A stretch of DNA of 7,108 nt from an uncultured Candidatus Saccharibacteria bacterium. Lineage in GTDB: Bacteria > Patescibacteria > Saccharimonadia > Saccharimonadales > 2-12-FULL-41-12. The notes beneath the pieces are model-generated. The model was given only the letters and a program-made list of their open reading frames with translations. It did no database searches and had not been told where the DNA came from. A program made the translations under genes and the position numbers. The stretch is taken from the NCBI GenBank assembly GCA_946478995.1, contig CAMLDK010000049.1:1-7108 (forward strand), in the 5' to 3' direction. This document shows positions 6,491 to 7,108 of this stretch, one piece after another; the stretch's first letter is position 1, and each line of letters starts with the position of its first letter.

Positions 6491-6645
6491 ACTGCCTTCC
6501 TTTAATTTATTCCCATAGGTTATACCGGACTGTAAGCCGAGCGATATGAAAAATTTGCCGGCCCACGGTTAATTATTTTACTGAACATGAATACATAGTT
6601 ATTTATTATCTAAGAGGAAACACGGTTTTTTGAAAGGAGGCTAGT
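6491..6645. other. divergent intergenic region between the GH10 gene and the small-protein operon
   Basis: 155 bp, AT-rich in its right half. It holds the GH10 ribosome binding site (6503-6495, minus), a TATAAC -10-like hexamer for that gene on the minus strand without a convincing -35 partner, and the promoter and ribosome binding site of the rightward genes. I see no other ORF, terminator hairpin or operator-like palindrome. Confidence 0.5.
6582..6609 (+). promoter_or_regulatory. possible promoter of the small acidic/basic protein operon
   Basis: TGAACA (6582-6587, four of six matches to the -35 consensus), a 16-bp spacer and TATTAT (6604-6609, five of six matches to the -10 consensus) would start transcription near 6616, about 30 nt before the ATG at 6646. 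Moderate sequence match; the position is right. Confidence 0.4.
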
Positions 6646-6945
6646 ATGGCAGACAGACGAGACAACCCCTCAGCGGATGAGCTGCTGGAAGAGACGCGCG
6701 CCAAGCCGGCTGGTCCGCCGGATCATCAGATCAAGTTATCCGAAGACAATGACAGCCCGGCAAGTTCCGCCGACAGGCCCGAGCTAGGACGATTATCCAA
6801 AGGCAGTCCGATAACCGACTCCCGTCCGAATCCGGGTGAAGTTTACGAAGAAAGCGAAGAAGGCATCGCTTACGCGCCAACCAGCCCTGACCTAACAACA
6901 GATGAGGAAGATAAAAGAAAATTTGAAAAGGGAGAAAAATTATGA
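6646..6945 (+). CDS. small acidic, probably disordered hypothetical protein
   Basis: I do not recognise a family. The 99-residue product has 25 Asp/Glu and 14 Lys/Arg, is rich in Pro, Ser and Gly, has no Cys or Trp, no hydrophobic segment and no signal peptide, so it should be soluble, cytoplasmic and largely unstructured. The densest acidic stretches are residues 65-72 and 86-89, with a mixed-charge KRKFEKGEKL tail (90-99). It is a real gene rather than a chance ORF: an AAAGGAGG site (6633-6640) sits 5 nt before the ATG, a plausible promoter lies upstream, and its stop overlaps the next start as ATGA (6942-6945), the usual sign of coupled translation. Function is unknown; a partner for the basic protein encoded next is one possibility. 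Confidence 0.75.
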   Translation: MADRRDNPSADELLEETRAKPAGPPDHQIKLSEDNDSPASSADRPELGRLSKGSPITDSRPNPGEVYEESEEGIAYAPTSPDLTTDEEDKRKFEKGEKL

Positions 6946-7058
6946 GCAAGCATAAAGTCGACAGGTATTCCAAAGTAATGAAGAACCAGGCAAATAAAGC
7001 CGGAAGTTCGCCCCAGGCGCCAAAAGCCGGGATGACCAGCCGGAATCAATATAAATAA
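6942..7058 (+). CDS. 38-residue basic hypothetical protein, coupled to the acidic one
   Basis: Found by reading the sequence after the acidic gene. ATG at 6942 opens 38 codons ending in TAA at 7056-7058. The product begins MSKHKVDRYSKVMKNQ and ends MTSRNQYK; it has nine Lys/Arg and one Asp, hence net charge about +8, with no hydrophobic segment or cysteine. Support for its being a gene: a 4-bp ATGA overlap with the upstream gene, an AAGGGAG site (6928-6934) 7 nt before the start, and a downstream gene whose AAGGAGG site overlaps this stop codon, leaving no spare sequence. The composition would suit nucleic-acid binding or pairing with an acidic partner, and is loosely reminiscent of small spore-type basic proteins, but no family motif is recognised. 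Confidence 0.65.
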   Translation: MSKHKVDRYSKVMKNQANKAGSSPQAPKAGMTSRNQYK

Positions 7059-7063
7059 GGAGG
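7057..7063 (+). promoter_or_regulatory. strong ribosome binding site for the right-edge gene
   Basis: AAGGAGG starts within the TAA of the 38-codon gene and lies 5 nt before the ATG at 7069, which identifies that ATG as a genuine start although only 13 codons are visible. Confidence 0.8.
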
Positions 7064-7068
7064 TTATT

Positions 7069-7108
7069 ATGAATATCAAATCTAAAGTAGCCCTGCATAC
7101 GGGAAGGC
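7069..7108 (+). CDS. start of a further gene (cut by window edge), perhaps a short-chain dehydrogenase
   Basis: Only 13 codons are visible, reading MNIKSKVALHTGR. The near-perfect ribosome binding site makes the start credible and places it in the same operon as the two small genes. The pattern K-V-A-L-x-T-G resembles the first strand and glycine loop of short-chain dehydrogenases/reductases, where Val is usual in place of His. Thirteen residues are too few to decide, so the family is only a suggestion. Confidence 0.6.
   Translation, partial: MNIKSKVALHTGR

Noticed and set aside
6565..6627. CACGGTT occurring twice upstream of the acidic protein gene
   Set aside because: A 7-base match about 56 bp apart, with no symmetry or further extension, is expected by chance and gives no operator.

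Overview
The window looks like chromosomal DNA from a bacterium related to the Actinobacteria, with base composition clearly below that of typical high-GC members. Two things point that way. The truncated gene at the left edge encodes the actinobacterial type of myo-inositol-3-phosphate synthase. The tandem pair of CNNM/CBS membrane proteins (446 and 346 residues) matches in order, relative size and domain content the pair Rv1842c/Rv1841c of Mycobacterium tuberculosis as I remember it. The lineage is an inference; no rRNA or other strong marker is present. I see no insertion sequence, CRISPR array, tRNA or phage gene.

Layout. 1-299 (minus): 5' part of ino1, divergent from the next block. 409-2877 (plus): a tight three-gene operon of minor type IV pilin-like proteins (PilV/GspI-like, PilW/GspJ-like, PilX-like). 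It starts from a good promoter placed so close to the first ATG that the message is probably leaderless. 2978-5358 (plus): two overlapping genes for CNNM/CorC-type membrane proteins; the first has a TTG start, and only the first carries the C-terminal CorC_HlyC domain. 5369-6490 (minus, convergent with a 10-bp gap): a membrane-anchored, divergent GH10-family glycoside hydrolase. 6646-7108 (plus): a compact run of a 99-residue acidic, probably disordered protein, a translationally coupled 38-residue basic protein, and the first 13 codons of a further gene.

Functionally the window is mostly cell-envelope biology: inositol phosphate supply for phospholipids and thiols, surface pilus tip or minor subunits, ion transport or homeostasis proteins, and an externally displayed carbohydrase. 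There is no clear evidence that these blocks form one system. The least explained parts are the acidic/basic small-protein pair at the right end, the altered substrate-binding residues of the GH10 protein, and the cysteine-containing repetitive ectodomain of the PilX-like protein.
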